NCBI GenBank assembly: GCA_013285645.1
Contig: JABDHJ010000020.1
Span: forward strand, 1-43,301
Direction of reading: 5' to 3'
Length of the DNA stretch: 43,301 bases
DNA from: Verrucomicrobiota bacterium
Lineage (GTDB): Bacteria; Verrucomicrobiota; Verrucomicrobiia; Methylacidiphilales; UBA1321
Below, in pieces: positions 42,847 through 43,301 of this stretch. The position numbers were made by a program, and so were the translations under genes. Numbering within the stretch: position 1 is the first letter of the stretch; every line of letters starts with the position of its first letter. The notes beneath the pieces were generated by a model that was not told the DNA's origin, made no database searches, and saw only the letters and a list, made by a program, of their open reading frames with translations.

Positions 42847-43301
42847 ATGTCCATCCATGTCGCACTAAGTCACGTCACTCATTATCGCTACGCCAAGACC
42901 GTCGAACTCGGGCCCCACGTGGTGCGCCTGCGGCCTGCGGCCCATTGCCGCACGCCGATCCTCAGCTATTCGCTGAAGATCACGCCGGAAGATCATTTCA
43001 TCAACTGGCAGCAGGATCCGCAGGGCAATTTTCAGGCCCGACTCGTCTTCCCGAAAAAGACCGATGAATTCAAGGTCGAGGTCGAGCTGACTGCCGACAT
43101 GTCGACGATCAACCCGTTCGATTTCTTTCTCGAGGATGCGGCTAAGGAATTTCCCTTCACCTACGACGCCATCATGGCGCACGAATTGAAGCCGTATCTC
43201 GAACTCGAAACGCTCGGGCCGCGTCTCCGCTCTCTCTTGACCAAAATTCCGCGCACCAAGCGCAACACGATCGACTTCATGGTCGATATCAACGGCTTGG
43301 T
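42847..43301 (+). CDS. Transglutaminase/DUF2126 protein, N-terminal part (runs off window)
   Basis: From ATG 42847 the frame stays open to the edge (151 codons). MSIHVALSHVTHYRYAKTVE and then VVRLRPAAHCRTPILSYSL, INWQQDPQGNFQARLVFP, INPFDFFLEDAAKEFPF and IDFMVDINGL match the N-terminal domain of the transglutaminase/DUF2126 family. The catalytic cysteine region would come about 30 residues past the edge. It could be the missing 5' part of the gene at 38570-41242, which lies on the other strand, or the start of a second complete copy. Confidence 0.85.
   Translation, partial: MSIHVALSHVTHYRYAKTVELGPHVVRLRPAAHCRTPILSYSLKITPEDHFINWQQDPQGNFQARLVFPKKTDEFKVEVELTADMSTINPFDFFLEDAAKEFPFTYDAIMAHELKPYLELETLGPRLRSLLTKIPRTKRNTIDFMVDINGL

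Overview
The window reads as a chromosomal segment of a Verrucomicrobiota-like bacterium, probably from an environmental or metagenome-derived genome. This is inferred from gene families and style and was not tested by a database search. It is a moderately GC-rich Gram-negative genome with a PF10082-type beta-barrel, a Tat-exported phosphatase, DUF4388 and DUF2126 proteins, starts that often lack a Shine-Dalgarno sequence, and many small interspersed repeats. I saw no rRNA, tRNA, CRISPR array, phage or transposase.

Layout. 1-3416 (minus): a partial polysaccharide co-polymerase/tyrosine kinase and an outer-membrane beta-barrel protein. 3612-7193 (plus): CorA, a PAS histidine kinase and a sigma-54 response regulator in one tight operon. 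7261-12746 (plus): a large GT-C-like membrane protein, ArgA, an HU-like protein and HisRS. 13040-16208 (minus): the translation/secretion cluster ffh-rpsP-khpA-trmD-rplS, without rimM in its usual place. 16318-21056 (plus): a TPR protein, a membrane protein, dihydrolipoyl dehydrogenase, a phosphodiester-glycosidase-like protein and an unknown. 21067-23067 (minus): a TPR protein, an EVE protein, YajQ and IF-1. 23192-24172 (plus): a double-psi-barrel-like exported protein. 24292-29270 (minus): peroxiredoxin, a small membrane protein, pnp, rpsO and a Tat phosphatase. 29362-35620 (plus): two poorly supported small ORFs, a LolC/E-type permease, a DUF192 lipoprotein, a PHP phosphatase, two tandem cNMP-binding/DUF4388 proteins and a DUF3592 protein. 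36043-41242 (minus): a hybrid histidine kinase and a 5'-truncated transglutaminase/DUF2126 protein. 41226-43301 (plus): a 5'-truncated flippase, a GT9-like protein and the start of a transglutaminase/DUF2126 gene that runs off the window.

Two things stand out beyond the genes. First, at least 16 short hairpins occur between genes, each with a GTAG (or CTAC) tetranucleotide at the base of a GC-rich palindrome. This is the architecture of REP elements mobilised by RAYT (TnpA_REP) enzymes. The stems vary, sometimes with paired changes. Some copies are doubled face to face, one supplies the C-terminal codons of trmD, and others abut start or stop codons. They are mixed with a second family (ATCCT/AGGAT elements) into a composite unit found twice in the same order. 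Second, near 41,204-41,272 two unrelated genes that have both lost their 5' ends meet head to head. The missing N-terminal part of one family (transglutaminase/DUF2126) begins 1.6 kb away on the opposite strand. This suggests an inversion of about 2 kb, an inverted duplication, or a chimeric assembly; the sequence just past the window edge would decide.

Functionally the window mixes housekeeping genes (translation, RNA decay, arginine and histidine metabolism, 2-oxoacid dehydrogenase E3) with cell-surface polysaccharide functions at both ends and several signalling proteins.
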